Source of the DNA: JAPOUP01 sp965203605
GTDB lineage: Bacteria > Pseudomonadota > Alphaproteobacteria > Rhodobacterales > Rhodobacteraceae
Direction: 5' to 3'
Length of the DNA: 64,000 nt
NCBI GenBank assembly: GCA_965203605.1
Contig: OZ241902.1
Span: forward strand, 3,906,001-3,970,000
A model generated the notes under the pieces. It searched no databases, was not told the DNA's origin, and saw only the letters and a list, made by a program, of their open reading frames with translations. Shown piece by piece: positions 63,413 through 64,000 of this stretch. Both the position numbers and the translations under genes were made by a program. Position 1 is the first letter of the stretch; each line of letters begins with the position of its first letter.

Positions 63413-64000
63413 ATGGCTTTTTTCCAGAAACTGAAGGAACGGCTCGTCCGATCGTCTTCGAAGCTTGGCAAGGGCCTTGAGGAGATCGTCGGCGACGGTG
63501 CCGCGGGAGGCATTGACACTCTGGACGATGGCCATGTTACTGATCGCCCGCCCTTGCCGGAGCGGTCAGCCGAGAGTTCCGGCCAGCGTCAGGGAATCGT
63601 TGGCAGGCTGTTGGGTCGTGACGAACGGGCCGCGGTCAGCAGGCGGGTTCTCGACGACGATATGCTCGAGAGTCTGGAGGAGTTGCTGATTGGCGCGGAT
63701 ATGGGAGTCGACACAGCGCTTCGGGTGACCAGCAACATTGCCGAAAGTCATGCAGGAAGCCGGCTTGGTGCCGAGGAGATCAAGCGTCTGCTAGCGGATG
63801 AAGTCGCCCGAATCATGGAGCCGGTGGCCAAACCGATGCCGCTCTACGCCAAAAGGCCGCAGGTGGTGCTTGTGGTTGGTGTGAATGGTTCTGGCAAAAC
63901 CACAACCATCGGTAAGCTCGCCAGCCAGTTCAGGGCGGCGGGAAAGTCGGTGGTGATCGCGGCTGGCGATACTTTCCGTGCGGCGGCGGTGGAACAACTC
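63413..64000 (+). CDS. ftsY: Signal recognition particle receptor FtsY (partial)
   Basis: The first 196 codons; the gene continues beyond the window. A short acidic/variable region (MAFFQKLKERLVRSSSKLGK, then ...GHVTDRPPLPERSAE) is followed by the N domain (ESLEELLIGADMGVDTALRV) and the G1 loop VVLVVGVNGSGKTTTIGKLA, then GDTFRAAAVEQL. It is the membrane-associated GTPase receptor for the SRP during co-translational targeting. ATG 63413. Confidence 0.95.
   Translation, partial: MAFFQKLKERLVRSSSKLGKGLEEIVGDGAAGGIDTLDDGHVTDRPPLPERSAESSGQRQGIVGRLLGRDERAAVSRRVLDDDMLESLEELLIGADMGVDTALRVTSNIAESHAGSRLGAEEIKRLLADEVARIMEPVAKPMPLYAKRPQVVLVVGVNGSGKTTTIGKLASQFRAAGKSVVIAAGDTFRAAAVEQL

Overview
The window reads as a chromosomal stretch of an alphaproteobacterium, most likely Rhodobacterales. 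The evidence is the gene order gor-hflK-hflC-DUF2065-degP with rpiA nearby, purA followed by a DUF2842 gene, the single-chain AtzF-free purD/xseA pair, a FdVI-type [2Fe-2S] ferredoxin and an FtsY start at the right edge. No rRNA or tRNA gene was seen. Intact housekeeping genes are separated by long spacers full of broken insertion sequences, toxin-antitoxin (TA) remnants and a decayed conjugative element. This suggests a recently relaxed or host-restricted lifestyle, which is an inference.

1-7.4 kb is an accessory graveyard: a broken DUF932 gene, a 100-bp MITE, a Fic gene with two stops and two frameshifts, a RelE/HigA pair, an MqsR/MqsA pair whose toxin carries a one-base insertion, a Tn3-family tnpA end, a DUF5131 scrap, a YafQ/DinJ remnant and a partial Tn5-like transposon. 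7.4-11.2 kb (minus strand) is a carbohydrate-type ABC transporter: substrate-binding protein and two permeases. Its likely ATPase lies at 18.0-19.0 kb on the plus strand. Between them sit trbB-C-D-E remnants of a type IV conjugation module, a second MITE, an apparently intact AbiEi/AbiEii type IV TA pair with two operator-like repeats, and recombinase and IS110 scraps.

19.4-31 kb: a two-module RTX protein, an IS30 remnant, purA, an IS1182-type element with inverted repeats, DUF2842, thiamine pyrophosphokinase, an orphan HigB-like toxin, an IS1595-family element with an 8-bp target duplication nested in an IS256 remnant, an FAD-dependent oxidoreductase, and an element carrying a DruA-like (DUF4338) domain plus Tn5-type DNA-binding domain. 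31-42.7 kb: creD, a tandem cluster of coiled-coil/membrane-anchor proteins with 33-bp repeats, a DMT exporter, sdaA, an ABM-domain protein, then degP, DUF2065, hflC, hflK and gor, all minus strand.

42.7-52.7 kb is a second accessory block lying between gor and rpiA and beyond: an orphan AAA ATPase, an intact three-gene module (HigB-like toxin, HTH protein, unknown 217-aa protein), rpiA, an AAA-like/PD-(D/E)XK protein and an IS4 transposase end. 52.7-64 kb returns to core genes: ferredoxin, purD, xseA, a LysR regulator, a complete peptide-type ABC transporter operon (binding protein, two permeases, fused double ATPase) and the start of ftsY, which runs off the window.
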